From Nocardia ninae NBRC 108245 (lineage in GTDB: Bacteria; Actinomycetota; Actinomycetes; Mycobacteriales; Mycobacteriaceae): a stretch of 64,000 nt of DNA. Below are positions 25,873 through 35,770 of this stretch, piece by piece. Position 1 is the stretch's first letter. Each line of letters begins with the position of its first letter. The translations under genes and the position numbers were made by a program. The notes under the pieces were generated by a model. The model saw only the letters and a program-made list of their open reading frames with translations, did no database searches and was not told where the DNA came from. The stretch spans positions 1-64,000 of the forward strand of contig NZ_BJXA01000038.1 of NCBI RefSeq assembly GCF_007990755.1, in the 5' to 3' direction.

Positions 25873-26751
25873 TCAGCGGGTCAACAGGGTGCGGATGGCT
25901 TGGGTGACGGTGGCGGGGGATTCTTCGGCCATGAAGTGGCCGGAGGTGACGGTGGTGTGGGTGAGGTTGGGGGCCCAGGGTTTCCAGAGGGCGGGGGCGT
26001 CGAAGCCTAGGGCGGCGCCCCAGTCTTGCTGGAGGACGGTTACCGGCATGCGGAGGTGGTTGCCGGTGGTGCGGTCGGTGCGGTCGTGGTCGAGGTCGAT
26101 GGTGGCGGAGGCTCGGTAGTCGGCGACGATGCTGGGGATGGCGGCGGCGGAGGCGGTGAGGTAGGCGGCGCGGATCTCGGGTGGGATGGCGGCGGGGTCG
26201 TTGGTCCAGGTGTCTAGGAAGTGGGAGAAGAAGAGGTCGGGGGTGGCGGCGATCATTTTTTCGGGGAGACCGGGGGGTTGGGCCATGAGGTAGAGGTGGA
26301 AGCCGACGGCGGCGGTTACGCCGTGCATGACGTCCCACATGTCGAGGGTGGGGAGGACGTCGAGTGAGGCCAGGTGGGTGATGGTGTCGGGGTGGTCTAG
26401 GCCGGCGCGGATGGCGACGAGGGCGCCGCGGTCGTGGCCGGCGAGGGCGAAGCGAGCGTGGCCGAGGGTGCGGGCGACGGTGACGATGTCGGCGGCCATG
26501 GTGCGCTTGGAGTAGGTGGTGCCGTCGACGTCGGCGGGCTTGTCGCTGTCGCCGTAACCGCGCAGGTCGGGGCAGATGACGGTGTGGTCGGCGGCGAGGT
26601 CGGCGGCGACGTGGCGCCACATGAGGTGGGTTTGCGGGAAGCCGTGCAGCAGCACGATGGGGCTGCCCGAGCCGCCGACCGCGACATTGAGTTCGACCTG
26701 GTCGGCGACGGCGATCCGCTGGTAGTCGAATCCGGTAATCTTCGGTGCCAT
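25873..26751 (-). CDS. Alpha/beta hydrolase, haloacetate dehalogenase / epoxide hydrolase-like
   Basis: A soluble hydrolase of 292 residues. Motifs are the oxyanion loop LHGFPQTHLMW, the DLRGYGDSDKP block, the nucleophile elbow GHDRGA (Asp nucleophile) and a late SGHF histidine. This set is closest to fluoroacetate dehalogenases. The ATG at 26751 follows GGAAGGAC. The coding strand is extremely C-rich. It is divergent from the SARP gene with a 97-nt shared promoter region. It could equally act on epoxides; substrate unverified. Confidence 0.87.
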   Translation of the reverse strand: MAPKITGFDYQRIAVADQVELNVAVGGSGSPIVLLHGFPQTHLMWRHVAADLAADHTVICPDLRGYGDSDKPADVDGTTYSKRTMAADIVTVARTLGHARFALAGHDRGALVAIRAGLDHPDTITHLASLDVLPTLDMWDVMHGVTAAVGFHLYLMAQPPGLPEKMIAATPDLFFSHFLDTWTNDPAAIPPEIRAAYLTASAAAIPSIVADYRASATIDLDHDRTDRTTGNHLRMPVTVLQQDWGAALGFDAPALWKPWAPNLTHTTVTSGHFMAEESPATVTQAIRTLLTR

Positions 26752-26848
26752 GAGGTGTCCTTCCGATGTTCGTTGGTGACGTTGGACAGTCTTTTCCCGC
26801 GCACTCAGCAACTGATCAGCAGCGACTGAGTACGGCGTCGGCGGGCGC

Positions 26849-29800
26849 GTGGCGCAGCTGAACTTCGGTGTTCTCGGGCCCATCGGCGCCGAGCGCGCCG
26901 GGACGCCACTGCCGCTGAAGGGGTCGAAGCATCGCGCGGTGCTCGCACGGTTGCTCGTCGCGCGGGGGCGCATGGTCACGGTGGATCAGTTGATCGACGA
27001 CCTGTGGGAACGGCCGCCGAGCGGTGCGGTGGGCGCGATCCAGACGTTCGTCGCCGAGCTGCGGCGGGTGCTGGAACCCGACCGCGCACCACGTACACCG
27101 GCACAGGTGCTGGTGACCGTCGCGCCGGGATACGCGTTGCGCACCGAGCCGGATGCGGTGGATGCGGACCGATTCGAGGCCGCCGTCGCGCGGACAGCAG
27201 AACTACTCGCCGCGAAGTACTTCGAGCGGGCATTGACGATGGCCGACGTGGCGGCGGCACTGTGGCGTGGACCCGCCTACGCGGAATTCGCCGAACAGGG
27301 TTGGGCGCGTGCCGAAGTCGACCGGCTCGACGGGCTGCGACTGCTGGCGGTCGAACATCGGGCTGCCGCGCTGATCGAGCTCGCACGGCCCGCCGAGGCC
27401 GAATCGGCGCTGAATGCGCTGCTCGCCGACCATCCTTTGCGCGAACACGCTTGGCAGCTGCTCGCTGTCGCGCTTTATCGATCCGGCAGGCAGAGCGACG
27501 CGCTTGCCGCCTTGCGCCGCATCCGGCACCTGCTGCGTAGCGAGTTGGGCACCGATCCCGGGCCTGAACTCCAGCGGGTGGAGGCGGACATCCTGGCGCA
27601 CGCGCCGCACCTGCTTTCCTCGGCCGTACCCGCCCGAACATTGCCGCCCGGAAAGGATTTCGTCGGGCGCCGGCAGGAGTTCGCCGCCATACAGCACGTT
27701 GCGAACGAAGTAGCCCGACACGGCCGCACCCGGCTGGTGCTACTGGCGGGCGAGGCGGGAGCCGGTAAAAGCGCTCTTGCCGAAGAAGTTTCGTCGGCGT
27801 TGACCGACGATGGCTGGATCGTCGCGCGCGGCGAGAGTCCGGCCGACCTCGGCGTTCCACCCGGCTGGGCCTGGACCAGGATCCTCGCGGCGCTGACCTC
27901 CGCAGGGGCAGCACACGAGCGTCCTCCAGCGAATAGCGACGAACGACCGAACAACGAAGGCGCACCCACAGATCCGATCGAGGCGCGCTTCGTGTTCCAT
28001 CGTGCCGCGGCCGACTATCTCGCGTCGGTGGCGCAACGCACGCCGGTCCTGCTGGTATTCGATGACATACACAACGCCGGTTCGGAAACCCTGGACCTGC
28101 TCTCCGTGCTCGTCACCGGCGGTATCGCGGCCCCGGTGCTGATACTGGCGACGTACCGCAGCACCGACATCACCACCGAACTCACTGCCGCGCTGGCGAA
28201 GATGGCTCCCGCCGAGCCGGTTCGCGTGTACCTCAGCGGCTTGCCCGAAAACGACACCGTTGCCCTGGTACGCGCAATCGCCGGACCGGATATCGCCGAG
28301 CGCGACGGCCGCCGAATTCACCGGCGCGGCAATGGAAATCCGTTCTTCGTTCGCGAGCTGGCCCGGTTGCTTCGCGACGAGGGGTCCGACGCACTCGACA
28401 CCATCCCGGCGGGCGTGCGCGAGGTCATCCGGCATCGCATGGCGATGCTGCCGCAGTCCGCGCAGACCCTCGTCCAGCAGGCCGCCGTACTCGGCGAGGA
28501 GGTCGACCGCGAGATCCTCATCGAGCTCGCAGGCGACGCGGCCCGTGCCCTCGACGACCTCGAGTTTTCGCTGACTGCAGGGCTGTTCACCGAATCGCCC
28601 GAGGGATCACTGCGATTCACCCACGCGCTGGTACGCGACACCGTGTACCGCGACATCAGCGGTCCGCGCCGGGCCAGGTGGCATGGCGAGATCGGCGAGC
28701 TACTCGAAAAGGTCGGCATCGCAGACGTTTCCGTCTTGGCACATCATTTCGTCCGCGCGAACAGCCGGGCCACCGCGGCGAGCGCAGCCCGGTACGCGGG
28801 CGCCGCGGCGGTGGCGGCGGAACGAGGCTTCGCACTCGCCGAGGCGGTGCGGCAATGGCGCGCGGCCCTCGAAGCCTTCGACCGGATGCCCCGGCCCGAT
28901 CCGGCCGCGCGACTCGACGCGGTCACCGGACTCGCTCGGGCGCTCGCAGTCACCGGCAACCTGGCCGAGGCGAGGCATTACCGCGGGCTGGCCATCACAC
29001 AGGCCGGACAGTGGGCCGATCCAGTACAGGCCGCGCGAGTGATCAGCGCTTTCGACGTTCCCGCTATCTGGACCACCAACGACGACCCCGCCCTCGCACG
29101 CGACATCGTCGCCGCGGCCGAACGCATCCTCGCGATCCTGCCCGCCGAACAGCGTGAGCTGCGCGCCAGGCTGTGCACGACGGTTGCCCTCGAACTGCGC
29201 GGCGCAGACGACGACCGTGGTCTACGCGCCGCCGAGGAAGCCGAGGCAATCGCCAGGGAGCTCGACGAACCCGCCCTGCTGGCCTTCGCCCTCAACGGCC
29301 GTTTCATGCATACCTTCCAGAGCACCGGCCTGAGTGCGGAACGCGCTCACATCAGCGACGAACTCACCGCTGTCGCACGACAGCACCGGCTGGTCACCTT
29401 CGAGGTGCTCGGCAGCCTGATCAGCCTCCAATCAGACTGCGCTATCGCCGATCTCGCATCAGCAGACGCACATGCGGCCGCAGCCGACCAGCTGTCCACC
29501 GAATACGAGCTACCGATGGTCAGCGTCTTCACCCATTGGTACGCCGCGCTGCGCACCGCACTCACCGGCACCCACCACGCCGCCGAGACCGCTTACCGCA
29601 CCGCCGCCAGGATGCTCACCGGCAGCGGCATGCCCGGCGTCGAACAGGGCCTCCTCCCGCTCGCACTGCTGTGCCTGCGACTCCAACACCGACTGCCGCC
29701 CGGCGACGACACAGCGGCCTGGGGTCCATACGAACCATGGGCCCGCCCGATCATCTTGTTGGACAAAGGCCTTCGTGACGAAGCTGCCGCCGCCCTGCAA

Positions 29801-30127
29801 GAAGTCCCCCATTCCCCACGCGACCTGCTGCTCGAACTACGCACCTCCCTCGTAGCCCGCGCCGCCCACGCCCTCGGCGACACATCGACCATGCAGCGCT
29901 GCTACGACCAACTCCTCCCGGCCGCAACCGAACTCGCCGGCGCGGGCAGCGGCCTGATCACCCTCGAACCTGTCGCCTACTACCTCGCCGAAATGGCCAC
30001 CGCTCTCGGCAATCCGGAAGCCGCCGCAACGCACCGGCGGCAAGCCCTCACCCTGGCCCGCCGAGCCGACTCGACCCATCTCATCGCGGCCGTCGCCGCG
30101 CCACTGAGCTCCTCAGCAAAGCAGTGA
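26849..30127 (+). CDS. SARP/AfsR-type regulator with AAA ATPase and TPR-like C terminus
   Basis: A 1,092-residue cytoplasmic activator. Domains: OmpR-like winged helix (about 5-95, LPLKGSKHRAVLARLL and VDQLIDDLWERPPSG), bacterial transcriptional activation domain (about 100-245), an ATPase with Walker A AGEAGAGKSAL near residue 307 and Walker B LLVFDDIHNA, then a long helical region with TPR-like repeats. There is no C-terminal LuxR HTH, so DNA binding is N-terminal. Start GTG at 26849. Such proteins activate specialised-metabolism or stress regulons. Its target may be the divergent hydrolase, which is inference. Confidence 0.92.
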   Translation: MAQLNFGVLGPIGAERAGTPLPLKGSKHRAVLARLLVARGRMVTVDQLIDDLWERPPSGAVGAIQTFVAELRRVLEPDRAPRTPAQVLVTVAPGYALRTEPDAVDADRFEAAVARTAELLAAKYFERALTMADVAAALWRGPAYAEFAEQGWARAEVDRLDGLRLLAVEHRAAALIELARPAEAESALNALLADHPLREHAWQLLAVALYRSGRQSDALAALRRIRHLLRSELGTDPGPELQRVEADILAHAPHLLSSAVPARTLPPGKDFVGRRQEFAAIQHVANEVARHGRTRLVLLAGEAGAGKSALAEEVSSALTDDGWIVARGESPADLGVPPGWAWTRILAALTSAGAAHERPPANSDERPNNEGAPTDPIEARFVFHRAAADYLASVAQRTPVLLVFDDIHNAGSETLDLLSVLVTGGIAAPVLILATYRSTDITTELTAALAKMAPAEPVRVYLSGLPENDTVALVRAIAGPDIAERDGRRIHRRGNGNPFFVRELARLLRDEGSDALDTIPAGVREVIRHRMAMLPQSAQTLVQQAAVLGEEVDREILIELAGDAARALDDLEFSLTAGLFTESPEGSLRFTHALVRDTVYRDISGPRRARWHGEIGELLEKVGIADVSVLAHHFVRANSRATAASAARYAGAAAVAAERGFALAEAVRQWRAALEAFDRMPRPDPAARLDAVTGLARALAVTGNLAEARHYRGLAITQAGQWADPVQAARVISAFDVPAIWTTNDDPALARDIVAAAERILAILPAEQRELRARLCTTVALELRGADDDRGLRAAEEAEAIARELDEPALLAFALNGRFMHTFQSTGLSAERAHISDELTAVARQHRLVTFEVLGSLISLQSDCAIADLASADAHAAAADQLSTEYELPMVSVFTHWYAALRTALTGTHHAAETAYRTAARMLTGSGMPGVEQGLLPLALLCLRLQHRLPPGDDTAAWGPYEPWARPIILLDKGLRDEAAAALQEVPHSPRDLLLELRTSLVARAAHALGDTSTMQRCYDQLLPAATELAGAGSGLITLEPVAYYLAEMATALGNPEAAATHRRQALTLARRADSTHLIAAVAAPLSSSAKQ

Positions 30128-30227
30128 GCACCGTCGAATAGTCGCCACATACTCAACGCACACGACTCATCTCGATGACCGAGAACCGCAGGAGCTCAAC
30201 CACCTTGCTCGACTGATGCCGAGCACT

Positions 30228-31115
30228 TCACGGAGTAAGCAGCAGGTCCTGTTCAACAGGCGGCTTCCCGGAATACCAAGGCACGACCTGACCAAAACGA
30301 ATCAGTTCTCCATACAGCGCTGGATCAATGCCCGGCGTCAACGCCAGATCGAGCACAGCGCGGGCCGCCTCGGCCGGTGTCTGCGCGTGGCTGAAATCGC
30401 TGAACCACGGCCGCGACGTCGCGGTGTCGACCATGCCGGGACACACCGCGGCGACCAAAGTGCCACTGGCCAAGTCACTGTCGCGACGCTCAGCGGCCAC
30501 CGCGCGCACAGCGGCAACCTGAGCCACCTTCGACGGCACGTTCAGCCAGCGCGGCCACCCTGCCTCCTGCGCGGTCTTCGAATGTATTGCACCGCGCCAA
30601 GTTTCGACAGCCTCCTCGACCTGGTCGAGAGTGGCACCGTCGAACAGTGGCCGCAGTCGCTCAGGCAAGTGCCCCAGCGCACCCAATGTGCTTGCCACCA
30701 CGAGCAATCGCCCACCGGGCCGCAGGATCGGGCCGAAGCTGCGCAGGATGGCATGCGTCGCGGTGTTGGAGACATCGATGAATTCATCGGCCATCGCCGA
30801 TTGCGACCGGTCGGGGGTGAGCCGAGTAATGGCGTTGGAGAACACAATGTCCACACCGCCGTAGCTGTCCCGCAGCTCCGCGGCGAAATCAGCGATGCCC
30901 GCAGTATCGGCAACATCGAGCACCCGGCCCTGCACCTGGCTCCGGGTGCCGGATGCCGCCGCAACCTCGGCTGCGGCATCCGCAACTCGCCGCGCATTGC
31001 GTCCGGTGAGCAACACCAGATCAGCCGGGTCCATCCGAGCCGCCAGCCCTTCGGCTAGCGCCCGCCCCAAACCTTGATTCGCCCCGGTCACCAGGGCAAT
31101 ACGTGCGACATTCAT
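30228..31115 (-). CDS. Short-chain dehydrogenase/reductase, catalytic Tyr position altered
   Basis: A 295-residue Rossmann-fold protein related to carbonyl reductases. The cofactor motif TGANQGLG is at the N terminus and the VFSNAI block replaces the common NNAG. The third motif should be Y-x3-K, but here the segment is LNVPSK, placing Asn four residues before the Lys. It may lack normal reductase activity or act as a binding protein. The gene is divergent from the LysR regulator with a 70-nt gap, suggesting that it is the regulator's target. Confidence 0.85.
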   Translation of the reverse strand: MNVARIALVTGANQGLGRALAEGLAARMDPADLVLLTGRNARRVADAAAEVAAASGTRSQVQGRVLDVADTAGIADFAAELRDSYGGVDIVFSNAITRLTPDRSQSAMADEFIDVSNTATHAILRSFGPILRPGGRLLVVASTLGALGHLPERLRPLFDGATLDQVEEAVETWRGAIHSKTAQEAGWPRWLNVPSKVAQVAAVRAVAAERRDSDLASGTLVAAVCPGMVDTATSRPWFSDFSHAQTPAEAARAVLDLALTPGIDPALYGELIRFGQVVPWYSGKPPVEQDLLLTP

Positions 31116-31185
31116 GACTCCAAACTAGGAACGCCCCAGCCATGAGTCCAACGAAAGTCAGGCATGCCTGGTATGCGTAAAACTC

Positions 31186-32109
31186 ATGGACTTCACCGAC
31201 GTCTCGCTCACCGCGCTGCGCGTCTTCCGCGCCGTCGCCGAGCAGGGCACCTTCACCGCGGCGGCGGGCTCACTCGGTTACACCCAGTCCGCGGTCTCCC
31301 GGCAGATCGCGTCGGTTGAGCGTATGGCGGGCACGGAACTGCTCGAGCGTCGCCGTGACGGCGTAAAACTCACGGCGGCAGGGCATCTCGTGTTGCGCCG
31401 AGCCACCACAGTGTTAGAGCAGATCGACGCGACCGCCCGCGAACTGTCCGGACTGCCCGCCCAAACAGCGACGGTGCGGGTGGGCTGGTTCCCCAGTGCT
31501 GGCGCCGCTCTGTTACCGAAAGCCATTGCGGCACTGCGCCGAACCCATCCCGGCATCACCGTACTGGGCCGGGAAGGCAGCACACCGGCACTGGTCCGCG
31601 CCTTGCGCGCGGGCAGCGTGGACCTCGCTCTCCTCGGCTCCGAGCCACCGTTTCGGCCGCCGGATACCGAGTCTCCCGCCCTCATCCTGCAAACCCTCAC
31701 CGAGCGCAGCCTGTGCGTGGCCGTACCCGCCACGCACGCACTCGCGCGCGGCGACTACATCGACGTCGCCGACCTGCACGGCCAGCAGTGGATCGCCGGG
31801 CCGAACACCACGGACGACCGGCTGATGGGCGTCTGGCCCGGACTGGACGAGCGCCCCGAGATCACGCACACCGCACGCGATTGGCTGGCCAAGCTCCAAT
31901 TGGTCGCCGCGGGTTGCGGACTCACCACCCTCCCCGCCATCCTTGCTCCCGCCGCACCACCCGGCGTGCGCATCCTGCCGGTCCGCGGCGGCCCACAGGA
32001 ACAGCGGCGCTTGTTGCTGGCGCACCTTCCGTCCCCACTCGGCGACGCGGCGACCCGGACCGCCGAAGCGCTCCGGGTCGCCGCGATCGAGCTGGACATA
32101 CCCCGCTGA
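31186..32109 (+). CDS. LysR-family transcriptional regulator
   Basis: A 307-residue DNA-binding regulator. The N-terminal HTH (LTALRVFRAVAEQGTFTAAAGSL, QSAVSRQIASVERM) and a periplasmic-binding-like effector domain are both complete. It is divergent from the SDR gene, the classic LysR arrangement, so it probably controls that gene and itself. The inducer is unknown. Confidence 0.94.
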   Translation: MDFTDVSLTALRVFRAVAEQGTFTAAAGSLGYTQSAVSRQIASVERMAGTELLERRRDGVKLTAAGHLVLRRATTVLEQIDATARELSGLPAQTATVRVGWFPSAGAALLPKAIAALRRTHPGITVLGREGSTPALVRALRAGSVDLALLGSEPPFRPPDTESPALILQTLTERSLCVAVPATHALARGDYIDVADLHGQQWIAGPNTTDDRLMGVWPGLDERPEITHTARDWLAKLQLVAAGCGLTTLPAILAPAAPPGVRILPVRGGPQEQRRLLLAHLPSPLGDAATRTAEALRVAAIELDIPR

Positions 32110-32268
32110 CCACCCACAGCGACTCGACCCCACGGTGCACGACGACCCGACTCAGCGCGGAGTACCGTGGATTTGCTTGCAGTTTGCTTTCGCTCGCCGC
32201 AGTACCTGCGTAACCGTCCTGAGCTGCTCTTCACCTGGTCGCCGGCCCAGCACAAGGAGAAGTCTTCG

Positions 32269-33417
32269 ATGCGCGTTATTCGTGGTTGGAAGAGTGCGGT
32301 AGCCCTGGCCACCGCCTCGGCGAGCGTCCTGCTCGGTCTCCAGGCCGCACCGGCCACAGCGGAAGCTCCGGGGATGCTGATCGACTCGATCCCGCAGGCC
32401 GACGGCTGGCGGCCGATGCCGAACGGGTCGGTCATCACCTACTGGATGGCCGGGTCGGACGGCACGCCGCAGCAGGCCAGCGGGGCCCTGTTCGTGCCGA
32501 CGGGCACGCCGCCGTCGGGCGGGTGGCCGGTCATCGCGTTCGATCACGGGACCACGGGCCTCGGGCGCGGGTGCGGTGGCGAATCCGATCCGAGCACGGC
32601 GCCGCACTCGCATTGGCATACCGAGGAAGACGACATCATGCTGCGCCTGATCGACCAAGGCTTCGCGGTGGTGGCTCCCGACTACCTCGGGCTCGGCCTT
32701 TTCGACACCGGCCCGCACCCGTACCTCGAGCTGAAGACCGAGGCGACGGCCACCATCGATCTGCTGCGCGCCGCCCGCTCCGCGCACCCCGAACTGTCGC
32801 GCACCTGGGCCGCGATGGGCCCCTCACAGGGCGGCCAGGCGGCACTGGGCACCGGACACCTCCAGTCGAGTTACGCCCCCGACCTCGACTACCGCGGCAC
32901 CATCGCGATCGATCCGGAGTCCGATGTCGAAAAGGCACTGCCCATAGCGGGTCCCGCTATTCCGACCGTGCCGGGAACGTCGGAAACATTGGGCTTCTTG
33001 ACGAGCATTTTCGCCGGCTTCCGAGCCGCGCGACCCGACATCGACTTCGATCAGTACTTGAGCCCGGCCGGGCGGACGCTGCTCGATGAGATCGGCACCA
33101 TGTGCAAGCCGGAGATCGAGGCGCGGGTGGACGGCGTCGGCATCGGTGAGCTGCTGTCGAAGCCGTTGTCCGACAGCCGTGTCCGGGCTGCCTACGAGTC
33201 CTACCTGACCGTGCCGACCAGCGGCTACGACGCCCCGATCCTGTTGCTGCTCAACGTCACCGATACCACGGTCCCGTCCCCGCTGCACGCGGCGCTGGCC
33301 GCTCAGTTCGCCGCCAACGACGTCGACTTCCAGACCGTCACGGGCACCGGCACGCATACCCAGCTCAATCCCCAAATGTGGTCCGCCATCGACGCTTTCC
33401 TGACTCGCGTCAGGTAA
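32269..33417 (+). CDS. Secreted LIP-family lipase/esterase (copy 1)
   Basis: An exported alpha/beta hydrolase of 382 residues with a Sec signal (VALATASASVLLGLQAAPATAEA). The nucleophile elbow is GPSQGG near residue 184 and the VVAPDYLGLG block precedes it; late Asp/His candidates are NVTDTTV and GTGTHTQ. The ATG at 32269 has AAGGAG upstream; the frame is open to 32167 but that stretch is unlike a signal peptide. It belongs to the secretory lipase type seen in Candida and Nocardia. A paralogue is at 49792-51099. Substrates are probably triacylglycerols or esters. Confidence 0.88.
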   Translation: MRVIRGWKSAVALATASASVLLGLQAAPATAEAPGMLIDSIPQADGWRPMPNGSVITYWMAGSDGTPQQASGALFVPTGTPPSGGWPVIAFDHGTTGLGRGCGGESDPSTAPHSHWHTEEDDIMLRLIDQGFAVVAPDYLGLGLFDTGPHPYLELKTEATATIDLLRAARSAHPELSRTWAAMGPSQGGQAALGTGHLQSSYAPDLDYRGTIAIDPESDVEKALPIAGPAIPTVPGTSETLGFLTSIFAGFRAARPDIDFDQYLSPAGRTLLDEIGTMCKPEIEARVDGVGIGELLSKPLSDSRVRAAYESYLTVPTSGYDAPILLLLNVTDTTVPSPLHAALAAQFAANDVDFQTVTGTGTHTQLNPQMWSAIDAFLTRVR

Positions 33418-33521
33418 TAGGACTACCTGGCGAGAATCCGTTGGAACCTGACGATCAAGCCACTTCTCGCGGACGGGCGCCGCACATAGCGTCGTAAGCA
33501 CCGACGAGAAGGAGACTTTCG

Positions 33522-34181
33522 ATGCTCGCACAGTTCGTACTGTTCGACGGATTCGATCCGCTGGACGTGATCGCGCCCTACGAGGTGCTCGGCGCGGGCG
33601 GCACGGTCACCGGTGGATCGCTCGAGGTCGAACTGGTCGCCGCGGAGGGCGCGCGGGAGGTACCCAGCGGCGTAGATCCGGTGTCGTTGCGGGCCACCGG
33701 GCGGCTGGATCCGGAACGCGCGGACCTGGTCATCGTGCCCGGCGCGATGGGCCGGATGCCCACGGACGCGGAGGATCACCGGGACGACAGCGTGCTGACC
33801 GTCCTCGTCCGAGCCCTCGGCACCGAACTGTCCGCCCTGCTGAAGGAAGCCATGGCTCGGCCCGGGCTCACCGTCGCGAGCGTCTGTGGCGGCTCGCTGT
33901 TGCTCGGGTTCGCCGGGTTGCTCACCGGTCGTCCAGCGACCACACACCCACTAGGCATGACGGCACTGGCGCGAACGGGGGCACGGGTGGTGGACGCCCG
34001 CGTCATCGATGACGGTGACCTGATCTGCGGTGCGGGCGTCACCTCGGGTCTGGACGTCGGCCTGTATCTGCTGGAACGCGAACTCGGTCCGCAGGTCGCA
34101 CACGCCGTGGAGCAACTGATCGCCTACGAACGTCGCGGAACCGTCTGGCGGAACACGGGTTCCGTACCGGTCGCCGCCTGA
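33522..34181 (+). CDS. DJ-1/PfpI-family protein, isonitrile-hydratase-like
   Basis: A cytoplasmic glutamine-amidotransferase-like protein of 219 residues. The nucleophile Cys is in TVASVCGGSLLL, with the acidic residue expected early (FDGFDPLDV with the E in PYEVLG). This pattern matches isonitrile hydratase and GATase1-type DJ-1 relatives. GGAG precedes the ATG. It lies 104 nt after the lipase. Function within the family varies (glyoxalase, hydratase, chaperone), so no reaction is claimed. Confidence 0.88.
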   Translation: MLAQFVLFDGFDPLDVIAPYEVLGAGGTVTGGSLEVELVAAEGAREVPSGVDPVSLRATGRLDPERADLVIVPGAMGRMPTDAEDHRDDSVLTVLVRALGTELSALLKEAMARPGLTVASVCGGSLLLGFAGLLTGRPATTHPLGMTALARTGARVVDARVIDDGDLICGAGVTSGLDVGLYLLERELGPQVAHAVEQLIAYERRGTVWRNTGSVPVAA

Positions 34182-34196
34182 TCCGGCGCCGATCGG

Positions 34197-35723
34197 TCAG
34201 CGCGCGACCACGCGGATCGTCTTCAGTTCGGGGTCCGCCGGATCGGGGACGTTCATTCCCGCGTCGACACCGGAGCGCAAGTACTCGATCACCGCCTGGT
34301 CGATCTGTTCGCCGGGCACGATCACCGGTATGCCCGGGGGGTACGGGGTGACCTGCTCCGCGGCTATCCGACCGGCGGACTCCGCGAACGGCACCGTATC
34401 GATCGACGCGAAAAAGGCGTCGCGGGGCAGCATTACGGACTCGAGCTGCAACTCCTCTGGCGACGGCAACCGCAGGCGCGGGCCCGGCTGCACCTCGTGT
34501 TGCGCACGCCAAGCACCGAGCGCATCGACCAGGGTGTCGATCGTCGACTTGTCGTCGGAGATGGACAACGTGGCCTGGATCCGGCGGTGATCGCACAGGC
34601 CCATATCGATACGCCGGTGCTCGCGGAGCCAGTCCGCGACCTGGTAACCGGTTGCGCCGGTCGCGGATACGTCCATCAGGACCTGCATGCGGTCGAGGTC
34701 GTGGGAGGCCTCGACACCGCACAGCGCCTCGTCCATCACCTCGATGTCCGGGATGGCGGCCAGGTCGGTGCGCGCACGTTCGGCGAGTTGCAGTGCGGTG
34801 TCGAGCAATTCGTGGCCCCGCTCGACCATCTGCCTGCGCCAGCCGTCGATCGCCGAGTACAGCAACACATTCGGGCTCGTCGTCATCAGCAGGTCCGCGC
34901 AAGAGCTGAGGTGTTTCGAGTCGATGAGGTCACCCTGGTGGTGAAACACCGAGCCCTGCTCGAAGCCTGCGCCCATCTTGTGCACGCTGACTACACAGAC
35001 ATCCGCACCGACATCCATCGCCCAGGTCGGCAGGTCGGGGTGGAAGGGCAGATGCGCGCCCCAGGCTTCGTCGACGATCAGCGGCTTGCCGCGCTCGTGG
35101 CACACCTCGGCGATCCCGGCGAGGTCCGCGCAGGTGCCGTACGCGCTGGGGCTCACGATCAGCGCACCCGCCGCATCCGGATGCTCGTCCCACGCCTTAC
35201 GCACCTGTTCCGGCGACGGCGGATGCGAGAAGTGCCGCTCGGCATCCCATCGCGGCGTTATCCAATGCGGCTGCACGCCGGAGAAGATCAGGCCTGCGAC
35301 GATCGATTTGTGGCTGTCCCTGGCGACGAGCAAGCCGCCCTTGCTGCCGCCGGCGACCGACATCATGGCGGCTTTCACCGACAGCGAGCTGCCGCAGGTC
35401 GAGAAGAACGCGGTCTCCGCGCCGACGGCGTCGGCCATCAATTTTTCAGCATCCTTCAGATACCCGCCACGCGACAGGCGATCATCGACCCCGGGGGTGG
35501 CCAGCACGTCGGAGCGGAACGCGTCCGCGCCGAGCGCGTCGAGAACGCGCTGGTCAGTGCCTCGTCCCTGCCGGTGTCCCGGCGGCGTGAAGCCGTAACG
35601 GCCGAGTCGGTGGTACTCGGCGAGTGCGTCTACAAGCGGTGCCTTCGAGTGATCCACGATGGTCGAGTACCCACGGCCCAGCACAGCACACTCCGGGCTA
35701 CGCCCCCGTTTTTCGGTAACCAC
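34197..35723 (-). CDS. Orn/Lys/Arg decarboxylase-family PLP enzyme
   Basis: A fold-type I PLP enzyme of up to 508 residues. The internal-aldimine Lys is in SVHKMGAG, preceded by VDEAWGAHLPFHP, and the C-terminal domain of the family (PYPPGIPVIVPGE) is complete. The N-terminal wing domain of the large bacterial decarboxylases is absent, as in the short speA-like actinobacterial type. The start is unsure: GTG 35723, or the GTG beginning DHSKAP near 35657. The substrate may be arginine, lysine or ornithine. It is divergent from the copper oxidase with only 47 nt between. Confidence 0.9.
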   Translation of the reverse strand: MVTEKRGRSPECAVLGRGYSTIVDHSKAPLVDALAEYHRLGRYGFTPPGHRQGRGTDQRVLDALGADAFRSDVLATPGVDDRLSRGGYLKDAEKLMADAVGAETAFFSTCGSSLSVKAAMMSVAGGSKGGLLVARDSHKSIVAGLIFSGVQPHWITPRWDAERHFSHPPSPEQVRKAWDEHPDAAGALIVSPSAYGTCADLAGIAEVCHERGKPLIVDEAWGAHLPFHPDLPTWAMDVGADVCVVSVHKMGAGFEQGSVFHHQGDLIDSKHLSSCADLLMTTSPNVLLYSAIDGWRRQMVERGHELLDTALQLAERARTDLAAIPDIEVMDEALCGVEASHDLDRMQVLMDVSATGATGYQVADWLREHRRIDMGLCDHRRIQATLSISDDKSTIDTLVDALGAWRAQHEVQPGPRLRLPSPEELQLESVMLPRDAFFASIDTVPFAESAGRIAAEQVTPYPPGIPVIVPGEQIDQAVIEYLRSGVDAGMNVPDPADPELKTIRVVAR

Positions 35724-35770
35724 GAAAGGATGGTCTCGCCGGATCGGCCGGGACGGACGACGATAGGAAT

